Below are positions 1 to 8,227 of a DNA stretch of 64,000 bases, piece after piece. Below the pieces are notes generated by a model. It did no database searches. It was not told the origin of the DNA and was given only the letters and a program-made list of their open reading frames with translations. The DNA is from Halorubrum rutilum. GTDB taxonomy: Archaea > Halobacteriota > Halobacteria > Halobacteriales > Haloferacaceae. The stretch is from assembly GCF_024494565.1 (NCBI RefSeq), contig NZ_JANHDN010000007.1, positions 62,001 through 126,000 on the forward strand, given 5' to 3'. Each line of letters opens with the position of its first letter. The first letter of the stretch is position 1. The position numbers and the translations under genes were made by a program.

Positions 1-96
1 GTCGTGGTACGGGAGCCGGAGCTCCGGGTCGCGCATCCCGTGGTACTTGACGAGCCCCTGGATCGGGTGGGCCCGCGCGGTTGCCTTCTCGGTCAT
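1..96 (-). CDS. mvaD: Diphosphomevalonate/phosphomevalonate decarboxylase MvaD, N-terminus only
   Basis: The gene runs off the left edge, leaving only its first 32 codons on the minus strand. The visible peptide starts MTEKATARAHPIQGLVKYHG and continues MRDPELRLPYHD, which matches my memory of the N-terminus of haloarchaeal MvaD, a GHMP-fold decarboxylase of the archaeal mevalonate pathway that supplies isopentenyl phosphate for ether lipids. The ATG is the first in frame. Active-site residues lie outside the window, so the call rests on N-terminal similarity alone. Confidence 0.68.
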   Translation of the reverse strand, partial: MTEKATARAHPIQGLVKYHGMRDPELRLPYHD

Positions 97-246
97 ACCT
101 CGGGAAGCGTCCGGCGGGGGATTAGTCGTTGCGATGGGCGGGAGCCGAGTCGATCGGCGACCGGCTCTCGCCTCCCCATTCGGTCCCCGCGACGGCGACG
201 CGATCGAGGGGAACCCTTTTTGACCGGTCGGCGGGTACTCCGCGCC

Positions 247-606
247 ATGACCGAGTACACCGTCGAGTTCGTCGGCACCGGCGAGACGATCGAGGTGGCC
301 GACACGGAGACGGTCCTCAGCTCCTGTATCGAGGCGGGGATCGCTCAGGAGTACTCCTGCCGCGTCGGGATGTGTCTCGCCTGTTCCGCCGAGATCGTCG
401 AGGGGGAGGTGACCCAGCCGGCCGCCCGCGGGCTCACCGACGAGGAGGCGGAGGGGTACGCGCTCACCTGCATGGCGCGCCCGCAGTCCGACCTGAAGCT
501 CCGCCGCGGCAAGTACCCGCCGAGCATCGAGGACGAGGAGGCGACCGCCGCCGAGAGCGGGGGCGACTCGGGCGGCGCCGACGGCGCGGCCGCGGACGAC
601 GACTGA
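247..606 (+). CDS. fer: 2Fe-2S ferredoxin (plant type, halophilic)
   Basis: This encodes a 119-residue one-electron carrier of the plant/[2Fe-2S] type. Cluster ligands are visible as Cys38, Cys43, Cys46 and Cys75 (C-x4-C-x2-C-x28-C), inside a beta-grasp fold occupying about residues 1-90. The last 30 residues are an acidic, Ala/Gly/Asp-rich tail typical of halophilic solvent-exposed extensions. The ATG at 247 is chosen because the longer upstream reading frame is Arg-rich and unlike a haloarchaeal protein. It stands alone, divergent from mvaD and convergent with the ASCH gene, so its redox partner cannot be inferred from context. Confidence 0.9.
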   Translation: MTEYTVEFVGTGETIEVADTETVLSSCIEAGIAQEYSCRVGMCLACSAEIVEGEVTQPAARGLTDEEAEGYALTCMARPQSDLKLRRGKYPPSIEDEEATAAESGGDSGGADGAAADDD

Positions 607-648
607 ATCGGCTCGCTACCCCCCTCTCGGCTCCTTTTCTCGACTCCG

Positions 649-969
649 CTACTCGTCGACGCGCTCGAAGCGGTGACGGACCACGTCGGCGTCGTCGTCC
701 CAGTCGAAGCTCCCGCCGTGCGCGCGCACCATCCGCTCCTTGTACGCCTCCAGCGACGGCGACCCCTCGCGCTTCGCGTCCGCGTCGGTCATGTCGCCGA
801 GGGTGCGCTCGGTGACCTCGGTCAGCTCGAAGGTCACGCCGTCGACCTCGAAGGTGTCGCCCTCCTCGCCGTACCGATTCCCGCGGTGGAGCTGGGTCAC
901 GTCGCCGTCGAGCGCGCTCCGCTTCACGCGGTCGTTCGGGAGCAGGTCGGCCGGGTCGTTCTCGGACAT
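649..969 (-). CDS. ASCH domain-containing protein
   Basis: A 106-residue acidic protein resembling the haloarchaeal ASCH (PUA-like beta-barrel, proposed RNA-binding) family. The central block around residues 20-60 (NRYGEEGDTFEVDGVTFELT) has the alternating hydrophobic beta pattern and the short turn typical of the fold, followed by an E-A-Y-K-E-R-M helix region. A minus-strand TATA-like element (CGCTTATAAG, 990-999) sits about 25 bp upstream of the ATG, implying a near-leaderless transcript. No catalytic residues are assignable; the function (RNA binding or coactivator) is only a family-level expectation. Confidence 0.65.
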   Translation of the reverse strand: MSENDPADLLPNDRVKRSALDGDVTQLHRGNRYGEEGDTFEVDGVTFELTEVTERTLGDMTDADAKREGSPSLEAYKERMVRAHGGSFDWDDDADVVRHRFERVDE

Positions 970-1156
970 GAACGCTGGTAAGGCACGGATTGGCTTATAA
1001 GCGATGCCGGCAACCGTCGAGGGCCGAACCGCGCCGTCGCGCCCGGCGCTCTGCGAATCTCGAAGCCGCCAACCGCGGGGATCTCCACGGACGTGATCAC
1101 CCGAGTCGCCGGCCGAGCCGAGGGATTCAAGACCGTGCCAATCCCCTTCTCCGACG

Positions 1157-2098
1157 ATGCGTCAGGACCACCTCATCACCGCGACGCAGCTCTCGCGGGG
1201 TGACATCGAGGCGGTGCTCGACCGGGCACGGGAGGTCGCCGACGAGCCCGCCGCCTTCGCGGACCGGCACGCCGGGCGCGTGCTCGCGCTCTGCTTCTTC
1301 GAGCCGAGCACGCGCACCCGGATGAGCTTCGACAGCGCGGCCAAGCGCCTCGGGATGGACACCGTCGACATGGGCGACGTCGACTCCTCGTCGGTCTCCA
1401 AGGGCGAGTCGCTCTCGGACACCGTCCGCGTCATCGAGGGCTACGCCGACGCGCTCGTCCTCCGCCACCCGAGCGAGGGCGCCGCGACGCTGGCCGCCGA
1501 GAACGTCTCCGTCCCCGTCGTCAACGCGGGCGACGGCGCCGGGCAACACCCCTCACAGACCCTCCTCGACCTCCACACGATCCGCGAGAACCACGGGCTC
1601 GACGACCTCACCGTCGGGATCATGGGCGACCTGAAGTACGGGCGGACGGTCCACTCGCTGGCGGCCGCGCTCACCGAGTTCGACGCCAACCAGCACTTCG
1701 TCAGCCCGGAGTCGCTGCGGCTCCCGCGCTCGGTCCGGTTCGACCTCCACGAGACCGGCGCGCAGGTGCGCGAGCACACCGACCTGGAGGCGGTGCTCGG
1801 CGAGCTCGACGTGCTGTACGTCACCCGGATCCAGAAGGAGCGGTTCCCCGACGAGAACGAGTACCACCGCGTCGCCGGCGAGTACCGGATCGACGCCGAG
1901 ACGCTCGACGACGCCGCCGACGACCTCACCGTGATGCATCCGCTCCCGCGGGTCGACGAGATCGCGCCCGACGTCGACGAGACGGAGCACGCCCGCTACT
2001 TCGAGCAGGCGCACAACGGGATCCCGGTGCGGATGGCGCTGCTCGACGCGCTGCTGGAGAACGCCGAGGCCGCCGAGGGGGTGGAGGCCGACCGATGA
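1157..2098 (+). CDS. pyrB: Aspartate carbamoyltransferase catalytic subunit
   Basis: PyrB condenses carbamoyl phosphate with aspartate in the first committed step of pyrimidine synthesis. The 313-residue length is normal. The carbamoyl-phosphate loop STRTR lies at residues 51-55 within [13 protein letters not shown] second conserved block is HPLPRVDE near residue 260, and a [11 protein letters not shown] substrate/trimer motif is near residue 135. The stop overlaps the pyrI start by 4 bp (ATGA), indicating translational coupling with the regulatory subunit, as usual for the archaeal catalytic/regulatory holoenzyme. Confidence 0.97.
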   Translation: MRQDHLITATQLSRGDIEAVLDRAREVADEPAAFADRHAGRVLALCFFEPSTRTRMSFDSAAKRLGMDTVDMGDVDSSSVSKGESLSDTVRVIEGYADALVLRHPSEGAATLAAENVSVPVVNAGDGAGQHPSQTLLDLHTIRENHGLDDLTVGIMGDLKYGRTVHSLAAALTEFDANQHFVSPESLRLPRSVRFDLHETGAQVREHTDLEAVLGELDVLYVTRIQKERFPDENEYHRVAGEYRIDAETLDDAADDLTVMHPLPRVDEIAPDVDETEHARYFEQAHNGIPVRMALLDALLENAEAAEGVEADR

Positions 2099-2553
2099 GC
2101 GACCACGAGCTCCGCGTCTCGAAGATCCGCGACGGCACCGTGATCGACCACGTCGAGGGCGGGCAGGCGCTCAACGTGCTCGCCATCCTCGGCATCGACG
2201 GCTCTGAGGGGTTCGGCGTCTCCGTCGGGATGAACGTCCCCTCGGACCGGCTCGGCCGCAAGGACATCGTGAAGGTGGAAGAGCGGGAGCTCTCGCAGTC
2301 CGAGGTCGACGTGCTCTCGCTCATCGCGCCCGAGGCGACGATCAACATCGTGCGGGAGTTCGAGGTCGTCGAGAAGAACCGGGTGACGCGCCCCGACACC
2401 GTCACCGGCGTGCTCTCGTGTCCGAACCGAAACTGCATCACGAACGCCGACGAACCGGTCGAGACCCGGTTCGACGTGGTCGCCGACGGCGTCCGCTGCG
2501 ACTACTGCTCGACGATCCTCCGCGCCGACATCGCCGACCACATCGACGTCTGA
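2095..2553 (+). CDS. pyrI: Aspartate carbamoyltransferase regulatory subunit
   Basis: PyrI binds nucleotide effectors and, through a C-terminal zinc domain, holds catalytic PyrB trimers together in the allosteric ATCase. The 152-residue protein has its N-terminal effector domain at about 1-100 and zinc ligands Cys109, Cys114, Cys135 and Cys138. The start ATG overlaps pyrB's stop by 4 bp, so the two are cotranscribed. A small membrane-protein gene follows 93 bp downstream. Confidence 0.96.
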   Translation: MSDHELRVSKIRDGTVIDHVEGGQALNVLAILGIDGSEGFGVSVGMNVPSDRLGRKDIVKVEERELSQSEVDVLSLIAPEATINIVREFEVVEKNRVTRPDTVTGVLSCPNRNCITNADEPVETRFDVVADGVRCDYCSTILRADIADHIDV

Positions 2554-2646
2554 TCCGCACGGAGTCTCGCGGTCTTCGCTCGTCCGCTCGCCCGCCGCGT
2601 CCGACGCTCCGGTAGATTTTAGCGCCCGCCGCTCGACGTATCGAAC

Positions 2647-2742
2647 ATGAGCAAGAAAGTCAAGCTCGTCCTAGTCGTGTCGCTCGTCGCGCTCGCGTAC
2701 TTCCTGTTCGCCGGCGACAAGGAGCCGGTGACCGTCGAGTAG
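2647..2742 (+). CDS. Tiny single-span membrane protein (31 aa)
   Basis: The ATG at 2647 opens a 31-codon frame beginning MSKKVKLVLVV. A basic start (KK, K) is followed by about 14 hydrophobic residues ending ALAYFLF, then an acidic tail (GDKEPVTVE). Lys before and acid after one span predicts an N-in/C-out orientation. A TTTTAG element at 2616-2621 lies about 28 bp upstream, so the gene probably has its own promoter although it follows pyrBI. Its function is unknown. Codon use is GC3-rich like its neighbours, which argues that the frame is real. Confidence 0.6.
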   Translation: MSKKVKLVLVVSLVALAYFLFAGDKEPVTVE

Positions 2743-2836
2743 CGACCCCGTCGACCCGGCACACCCCGATACCGGCGGCGAACTCGGCGCGGGCGGATGC
2801 CCGCCGTTTTTACCCCGCAACCGCGTAGCGACGGGT

Positions 2837-3697
2837 ATGTACGGGGTCGTCACGCGCAACGCCGACGAGGTCGAGATGGAGCCGTTCGACCTCGGCTTCT
2901 ACGAGGTGAAAGACGTCACGGGGCGGGCGGCCGCGCCGCTCGCGAACGCCGTGAACATGGTGTCGTGTTTCGGCGACAACGCCGCGGCCGCCGAGAACCC
3001 GGACCTCGTCCCCGTGGACGGGCGCGGCGAGCCGGCGACCCGCGACCGCGACTACTTCGACTGGGCGTACATCTGCCCGACCCACCCGGAGTACCGCGAG
3101 GGCCTGCTGGAGATCATCGAGGACTGCGCCGCCGAGAGCGACGACGTGCGGCTCGACGACGTGGGGTTCCCGCGCGAGGGGTTCTGCCGGTGCGACCGCT
3201 GCGAGCGGCTGTTCGCAGAGAGCGACCGCGACGACTGGACCGACTGGCGCGCCGACGTCATCACCGAGTTCGTCGCCGACGCCGCCGACCTGGTCCCCGG
3301 TCGCGTGCTGCTCACGCTGTACCCCGACCCGTACCCGGGCCACCTCCGGGCGCGGGCCGGGCTCGACCTCGACCGGCTCGCCGAGCACGTCGACGAGTTC
3401 GTCGTCCCCCTGTACGACACGGAGTACGCGACGACCTACTGGCTGGAGACCATCGCCCGCGGCTTCCGCACGCGGCTCGGCGGCGACTACGACGTTCACG
3501 GCGCGCCGCCGGAGACCCCGTTCTCCCTGGAGCTGTACGCGGTCGACGTCGCCGTCGACGACCTGATCCACGCGACCGAGGTCGCCGAGACGTACGCGAA
3601 GGACGTGTTCTTCGGCTACGACGCCAACAACGCGGCCGCCGCGCTCCGCCGGAAGGACGCCGACGGGCGCGACGGCGAAGTCCATCGGCCGGAGTGA
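2837..3697 (+). CDS. Conserved haloarchaeal protein, TIM-barrel glycosidase-like
   Basis: A 286-residue soluble protein I cannot assign to a precise family. Features visible: a CRCDRCERLF block near residue 118, which resembles the cysteine knuckle of some (beta/alpha)8 hydrolases; a DVGFPREGF segment just before it; alternating strand/helix patterns (RVLLTLYPDPYPGH, EFVVPLYDTEYATTYW); and a C-terminal DVFFGYDANNAAAALR segment. These fit a TIM barrel acting on a carbohydrate or similar ligand, but no catalytic pair can be proven. A strong promoter aimed downstream begins 38 bp after the stop. Confidence 0.6.
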   Translation: MYGVVTRNADEVEMEPFDLGFYEVKDVTGRAAAPLANAVNMVSCFGDNAAAAENPDLVPVDGRGEPATRDRDYFDWAYICPTHPEYREGLLEIIEDCAAESDDVRLDDVGFPREGFCRCDRCERLFAESDRDDWTDWRADVITEFVADAADLVPGRVLLTLYPDPYPGHLRARAGLDLDRLAEHVDEFVVPLYDTEYATTYWLETIARGFRTRLGGDYDVHGAPPETPFSLELYAVDVAVDDLIHATEVAETYAKDVFFGYDANNAAAALRRKDADGRDGEVHRPE

Positions 3698-3734
3698 GGG
3701 ATCGCAGCGGCCCGTCCGACGGTCACGTGAACGA

Positions 3735-3746
3735 GGGTTTAAATAC
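3735..3746 (+). promoter_or_regulatory. Strong archaeal promoter (TTTAAATA) without a downstream ORF
   Basis: The sequence GGGTTTAAATAC is a near-ideal haloarchaeal box A, preceded by a purine-rich BRE-like stretch. The expected start site is about 3766. No convincing plus-strand reading frame follows before the convergent ThuA-like gene ends at 3963. The TTTAAA core is palindromic, so activity on the minus strand cannot be excluded. Confidence 0.5.
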
Positions 3747-3765
3747 GGCCGCGGCGGACGCCTAC

Positions 3766-3960
3766 TCGACCGGCCGCCGGCGTGCGACATCACCGGTCGT
3801 CTCGCGTTCGCGCGAGGCGGTCGCCTTTCAACGTCCGCGCCGTAGCGGCGGTCGCCCCACAGTCGCGAGCCGCCGGCTCGTCGGTCCCGTGAGGCGGTCG
3901 CCGTCGACACAGCGGGGCGGTCGCGCGTCGAAAGCGCCCGCATCGGGGCGCCCGCCGTCC
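3766..3960 (+). ncRNA. Candidate structured non-coding RNA (H/ACA-like?)
   Basis: This gene-free, extremely GC-rich stretch lies directly behind a strong promoter. It contains a perfect hairpin CTCGCG-TTCG-CGCGAG (3801-3816), a CGAGC/GCTCG hairpin near 3866-3880, and a CGCCC/GGGCG hairpin near 3937-3952. The decamer GGCGGTCGCC occurs three times, and two ACA trinucleotides (about 3859 and 3908) follow the first two structured segments. This layout could suit a two-hairpin H/ACA guide RNA, but I could not define guide pockets or kink-turns, so the class is speculative. SRP RNA and RNase P hallmark motifs are absent. Confidence 0.33.
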
Positions 3961-3962
3961 GA

Positions 3963-4706
3963 TCAGTGGACCGTCCGATCGTCGCTCGTGTCGATCTCCT
4001 CGATCGGGTCGGCGTTGCCGAAGTCGGGCGTCGGCCCGTCGCCCGGCGCCGCCCACTCGACAGCGTTCCGAAGCACCCGTCGAACGTCGTCGTTGTAGTA
4101 TATCGGATACGTCTCATGACCCGGTCGGAAGTAGAACACCTTCCCGTTGCCGCGGCGGTAACAGCAGCCGGAGCGGAACGTCTCGCCGCCTTCGAACCAG
4201 GAGTTGAAGACGAGGGTGTCCGGTGCGGGAACGTCGAAGCGCTCGCCGTACATCTCCGCCTCCTCGACCTCGACGTGCTCGCCGATCCCGTCGGCGATCG
4301 GGTGGCCCGGCTCGATCGTCCAGAGCCGCTCCGTCTCGGCCGCCTCCCGCCACTTCAGCGAGCAGCTCGTGCCCATGAGCCGCTTGAAGATCTTCGAGTA
4401 GTGCGCGGAGTGGAGGACGAGGAGCCCCATCCCGTCGAGCACGCGCTCGCGGACGCGGTCGACGACCGCGTCGCGCACCTCGTCGTGGGCGGCGTGCCCC
4501 CACCACGTGAGCACGTCGGTATCCGCCAATACCTCCTCGGTGAGCCCGTGTTCCGGCCCCTCGTCGAGCGTGGCGGTGCGGACGTCGTGGCCCGCCGCCT
4601 CGAAGACCTCGGCGAGGACCGCGTGGATCCCGTCGGGGTACACGTCGGCGACGACCTCTCTCTCGCGCTCGTGGCGGTACTCGTTCCAGACCGTGACGCG
4701 TGCCAT
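3963..4706 (-). CDS. ThuA-like (trehalose utilisation / class I GATase-like fold) protein
   Basis: A 247-residue protein of the ThuA family, whose fold resembles class I glutamine amidotransferases; bacterial relatives process 3-keto-disaccharides. Visible landmarks are [13 protein letters not shown] at the N-terminus, [12 protein letters not shown] (about 70), [19 protein letters not shown] (about 100) and [14 protein letters not shown] near the C-terminus, all typical ThuA blocks. The ATG at 4706 is used because the longer frame upstream enters the repeat element and is Arg/Ser-rich. Substrate is unknown; no sugar genes are adjacent. Confidence 0.8.
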   Translation of the reverse strand: MARVTVWNEYRHEREREVVADVYPDGIHAVLAEVFEAAGHDVRTATLDEGPEHGLTEEVLADTDVLTWWGHAAHDEVRDAVVDRVRERVLDGMGLLVLHSAHYSKIFKRLMGTSCSLKWREAAETERLWTIEPGHPIADGIGEHVEVEEAEMYGERFDVPAPDTLVFNSWFEGGETFRSGCCYRRGNGKVFYFRPGHETYPIYYNDDVRRVLRNAVEWAAPGDGPTPDFGNADPIEEIDTSDDRTVH

Positions 4707-4766
4707 ACGCCCCGTCTCCGCCGGACCGACTTGTAGGATCGTATCCGGAGCGAAAGCGATCTGTGC

Positions 4767-5148
4767 GGTGGCGCGCGCCTTCGAGCGCCCGAAGGGCGCG
4801 AGAAGCGCGTGCGAGGGACGCGGTGAGCGCTCGGAGAGCGCGAACCGCGAGGCTGGGGAGGTGTGAGGCTGTGGTGCTGTGTGGAGCGGGGTGGGAATCA
4901 AAGGGGCAGCCGTGAGGCGGGCGCAGGCGAAGCAAGCACTGGAACGAGGGAGCGAACGGAGTGAGCGACCGAGTGAAGCGCGCAGCGAGCGTGCGCCCGC
5001 CTCACGGCTGGGGCTTTGGAGGCGTTTGCCGCGGGTCCGCCAGTACGCATTTATAATCGAGCGGCTGGGGCTTCGGATCTCTTCACCGCCAGGTCTCGGT
5101 CAGTCACTTATAAACGAGAACAGTCAAGACTTCGGACCTGCTTACCGC
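4767..5148 (+). repeat. Structured interspersed repeat, copy A (longest tail)
   Basis: This copy starts with the shared GGTGGCGCG. Stem 2 is CGCGGT/ACCGCG (4819-4824 with 4844-4849), enclosing a nested GCGCTC/GAGCGC hairpin. Conserved GAGGCTGGGGAGGTGTGAGG and CAAAGGGGCAG blocks follow. Stem 3 has 19-bp arms CAGCCGTGAGGCGGGCGCA (4907-4925) and its exact complement at 4992-5010. The tail is a degenerate tandem repeat with starts at 5011, 5068 and 5127 (period 57-59 bp; GGGCTTTGGAGG and TTTATAATCGAG blocks). It fills the gap upstream of the ThuA-like gene. Other copies are at 26266, 46288 and 56871. Confidence 0.85.
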
Positions 5149-5181
5149 GCTCCACGCTGAGCGAACGCTCGCCTCCACCAC

Positions 5182-5634
5182 TTATCCCGAAAATTCCGAC
5201 TCGCTCACCCGGACGATCACCGTCTCGTCGACGTCGCGGAGGTCGTACTCGGGCGTCTCGCCCTGCGTCCGCCGGACGTACAGCGGCTCGACCGGCCGCT
5301 CGTCGACGAGCCCGAACACCTTCAGGCGCTGGTCGGTCTCCTCGGGCGGGACCGCGCCGTCGCGCACCTCGCGGGCGAGGTCGCGCGAGAGCCACTCGTC
5401 GGTCGAAATCGACGGCTCGCGGACGAGCGCCTCGTCGACGAAGCGCGCGAGGTACCAGTTGAGGTCGTTCAACAGCGCCACGGCGGCGCCGAGGCTCACG
5501 GTGTCCACGGCGAGGCTGTTCGCGTACGGCTCCTCGATGTCGTACGTCGCGAGCGCGTCCCGGGCGGTCTCGCGGGACAGCAGCTCGTAGGTGAGGTCGA
5601 CGTCCGGGTCGCCGAGGAGACACACCCGCGTCAC
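5182..5634 (-). CDS. Conserved haloarchaeal protein (probably DUF5804)
   Basis: A 150-residue acidic soluble protein starting MTRVCLLGDPDVDLTYELLS. It has no metal or catalytic motif I can name; the pattern is a compact alpha/beta domain ending in VSESEFSG. I recall this sequence type as DUF5804, which is confined to Halobacteria, but the number is from memory. It lies 88 bp downstream of the MAT gene on the same strand and could be cotranscribed with it. Function is unknown. Confidence 0.6.
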   Translation of the reverse strand: MTRVCLLGDPDVDLTYELLSRETARDALATYDIEEPYANSLAVDTVSLGAAVALLNDLNWYLARFVDEALVREPSISTDEWLSRDLAREVRDGAVPPEETDQRLKVFGLVDERPVEPLYVRRTQGETPEYDLRDVDETVIVRVSESEFSG

Positions 5635-5722
5635 ACGCTACCGGACTCGCCGGCCCCCCAAATCGGTTGCGGTCGTCGGGGCGTCGAGTAAGGAGCCGAC
5701 CGACGGCACGGCCGTCCTCGGC

Positions 5723-6925
5723 TCAGAACGTCGAGACGTCGCCGTCGATGACGCTGCGGGTCACGTCGGTGACGTCGGCCAGCTCGCGGTCGACGATCTC
5801 CAGGACGTCCGCCTCGATGTCGCCGATCGCGACGCCCTCCTCGGTCACCAGCTGCGCGTCGGCGACGTGCGGCTCGTCGATCGGGCGCCCGATCTGCGAG
5901 AGCAGCCGGACCTGCAGGTCGCGGATCCCGTCGACCTCGTCGGTGACCGACTCGGCGATCCGCGTCGAGAGGAGGTTGTAGATCTTCCCGATGTGGTTGA
6001 CCGGGTTCTTCCCGGAGGTCGCCTCCATCGACATCGGGCGGTTCGGGGTGATGAGGCCGTTCGCGCGGTTGCCGCGGCCGACGGAGCCGTCGTCGCCCTG
6101 CTCGGCGGAGGTGCCGGTGACGGTGAGGTAGACGGAGCCCTCGTCGTAGTCGTCGGCGGTGTTGACGTCGACGCCGACCTCGCGGTCGGTGCGGGCCTCG
6201 GCGAGGTCGGTGACGAACTCGCGCACGCTCGCGACCGCGTCGTCGTACTCCTCCAGCCCGTCGACGTAGGCGTCGACCATCGCGGCCGCGACCGTGATGT
6301 CGATCCGGTCGCCCTCGCGCTTGCCCATGATCTTCACGTCGGGGCCGAGCTCGGGGTGGTCGTCGTGGTACCGGCCGTTGAGCGCGCGCTCGGCCTCGCG
6401 GACGATGGTCTCGGTCTCGGTGAGCGGCGCGTGACCGACGCCGAAGGAGGTGTCGTTCGCCATCGGCACCTGCTGGGTCTCCTCGCCGAACACGTCCTGG
6501 AGGTCGCCGGAGCCCTCGCCGAGCTTCGCGTCGATGACGACGTCGGTGCCGTACTCCAGCTCCGGGAGCGCCTCGCCGAGGTAGTCGCGGGCGGCCGCCA
6601 GCGCGGTCGAGTCGACCGGGAGCTGCTCGCCCTCGTACTCCTTCGTGGCGCGCCCGACGATGAGCACGTAGATCGGTTCGACGACCTCGCCGCCGCCGTA
6701 CGCCGGCGCGGCGCGGCCGGCGACGAGCTGCGTCTCGTCGGTGTTGTAGTGGAGCACCTTGCCGACGCGGTCCAAGTAGAGCTGCGAGAGCGCCCGCGAC
6801 ACCGACTCGGCGATACCGTCGCAGATCGAGTCCGGGTGTCCGACACCCTTCCGCTCGACGATCTCGACCTCCTGGTCCTCGACGGCCCGCCGGTCGAGGC
6901 GGCTGACCTGAATGTTCCGGTCCAT
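5723..6925 (-). CDS. mat: Methionine adenosyltransferase, archaeal type
   Basis: This enzyme makes S-adenosylmethionine from methionine and ATP. It belongs to the archaeal MAT family, which is only distantly related to bacterial MetK. The 400-residue length is normal. Family landmarks include [17 protein letters not shown] (about 23-39), [16 protein letters not shown] (about 60-75) and a Gly-rich [16 protein letters not shown] region with [19 protein letters not shown] downstream. The product supplies the many SAM-dependent enzymes nearby (TrmI, TrmJ, RaSEA, Elp3, Nop2/Sun). Confidence 0.96.
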   Translation of the reverse strand: MDRNIQVSRLDRRAVEDQEVEIVERKGVGHPDSICDGIAESVSRALSQLYLDRVGKVLHYNTDETQLVAGRAAPAYGGGEVVEPIYVLIVGRATKEYEGEQLPVDSTALAAARDYLGEALPELEYGTDVVIDAKLGEGSGDLQDVFGEETQQVPMANDTSFGVGHAPLTETETIVREAERALNGRYHDDHPELGPDVKIMGKREGDRIDITVAAAMVDAYVDGLEEYDDAVASVREFVTDLAEARTDREVGVDVNTADDYDEGSVYLTVTGTSAEQGDDGSVGRGNRANGLITPNRPMSMEATSGKNPVNHIGKIYNLLSTRIAESVTDEVDGIRDLQVRLLSQIGRPIDEPHVADAQLVTEEGVAIGDIEADVLEIVDRELADVTDVTRSVIDGDVSTF

Positions 6926-7018
6926 TACCCCTCGGTACTTCGTCGGTCGCAGTATAACTTGCGGAAACCTCTCGCCCCCGGCTAATGCCCTAGGGTTATT
7001 TTTCGGCGGCGCCCGACG

Positions 7019-8140
7019 CTACCGTACCGCCTCGTACGCCTCGCCCATCACGTCGAGCGCCTCGCGGAGCTCGCTCTCGTCGGTCGCGTACGAGATCCGG
7101 GCGTGGCCCCGTCCGTGCTCGCCGAACGCCTCGCCCGGGACGACGATCACCCCGCGGTCGATGCACTCGTCGACGAACCCCTCGGGCACGCGGGGCATCG
7201 CGTAGAAGGCGCCCTGCGGCGTGGGGCAGTCGAGCCCGATCTCGTCGAACCCCTCCAGCAGGAGGTCGCGGCGGCGCTCGAAGGAGGCGGTCATCTCGTC
7301 GACGATCCCGCGGTCGCCCCGGAGCGCGCCCTCCGCCGCGTACTGCGCCGGCGCCGACGCGCAGGCCTGCGCGTACTGGTGGACGCGCAGCATGCGCTCG
7401 ACGCGCTCGTCGGAGCCGTACACCCAGCCGAGCCGCCAGCCCGTCATCGAGAACAGCTTCGAGGCGGAGTTGACGACGACGACGCTGTCCGTCTCCGCGA
7501 ACTCCATCGGCGAGTAGTGCTCGCCGTCGAAGACCGTGTACTCGTACACCTCGTCGGAGAGACAGAGCACGTCGTGCTCGTCGGCGATCCGCGCGAACTC
7601 CCGCACGTCGGCCTCGGAGGAGACCGCGCCGGTGGGGTTGCCGGGCGAGTTCACCACGAACGCCGCGGTGTCGTCCGTGATGGCGTCCTCGATCGCGGCC
7701 GGGTCGATCGTGAGGTCGTCGCGCAGCGGCGCGGGCACGGGCTCGCCGCCCGCGAGCTTCGTGAGCGCGTCGTAGGAGACGAACCCCGGGTCCGGGATCA
7801 CGACCTCGTCGCCCTCGTCCACGTGCGCCTCCAGCGCGACGTGGAGCGCCTCGCTCCCGCCCGCGGTGGCGATCACGTTCGCGGGGTCGAGGTCGACCCC
7901 CTGGTCCGCCCGGTGCTTCGCCGCGATCGCCTCCCGGAGCGACCGGATCCCCTTGTTCTCGGTGTAGGCGTCGGCCTTCCCGTCCTCTATCGCGTCGACG
8001 GCCGCCCGGCGCGCGTGCTCCGGCGTCGGGAAGTCGGGCTGTCCCAGCCCGAGGTTGATCGCGTCGTCGCCGGCCGCCTCGAACACCTCGCGGATCCCGC
8101 TGATGGAGATCCGCTCGACCCTCTCGGAGAAGTTCGGCAT
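7019..8140 (-). CDS. PLP-dependent class I/II aminotransferase
   Basis: A 373-residue fold-type I aminotransferase of the aspartate-aminotransferase-like group. The PLP Schiff-base lysine is Lys228 in SASKLFSMTGWRLGW. Other visible blocks are the ATAGGSEALH phosphate loop (about 91-100), NSPGNPTGAV (about 164-173, the Asn that contacts PLP) and a terminal Arg in GHARISYATDESEL. The ATG at 8140 is preferred over an upstream in-frame start because the extra 13 residues are Arg-rich. Probable donor substrates are aspartate/glutamate or aromatic amino acids; specificity cannot be read from sequence. Confidence 0.88.
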   Translation of the reverse strand: MPNFSERVERISISGIREVFEAAGDDAINLGLGQPDFPTPEHARRAAVDAIEDGKADAYTENKGIRSLREAIAAKHRADQGVDLDPANVIATAGGSEALHVALEAHVDEGDEVVIPDPGFVSYDALTKLAGGEPVPAPLRDDLTIDPAAIEDAITDDTAAFVVNSPGNPTGAVSSEADVREFARIADEHDVLCLSDEVYEYTVFDGEHYSPMEFAETDSVVVVNSASKLFSMTGWRLGWVYGSDERVERMLRVHQYAQACASAPAQYAAEGALRGDRGIVDEMTASFERRRDLLLEGFDEIGLDCPTPQGAFYAMPRVPEGFVDECIDRGVIVVPGEAFGEHGRGHARISYATDESELREALDVMGEAYEAVR

Positions 8141-8227
8141 ACCCGTTCGGGGGCGCCGCCGGGAGTTAGTTCTTGTCACGTTGGCGCCCGGCGGCGCGCT
8201 CGGCGGGAGCGGAGCGACGGCCGACCG

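Noticed and set aside
2797..4098. Very long overlapping frames on both strands (also over 33-35 kb and 51-55 kb)
   Set aside because: These are shadows produced by high GC; they are Arg/Pro-rich, whereas the true frames are acidic and carry recognisable domains.
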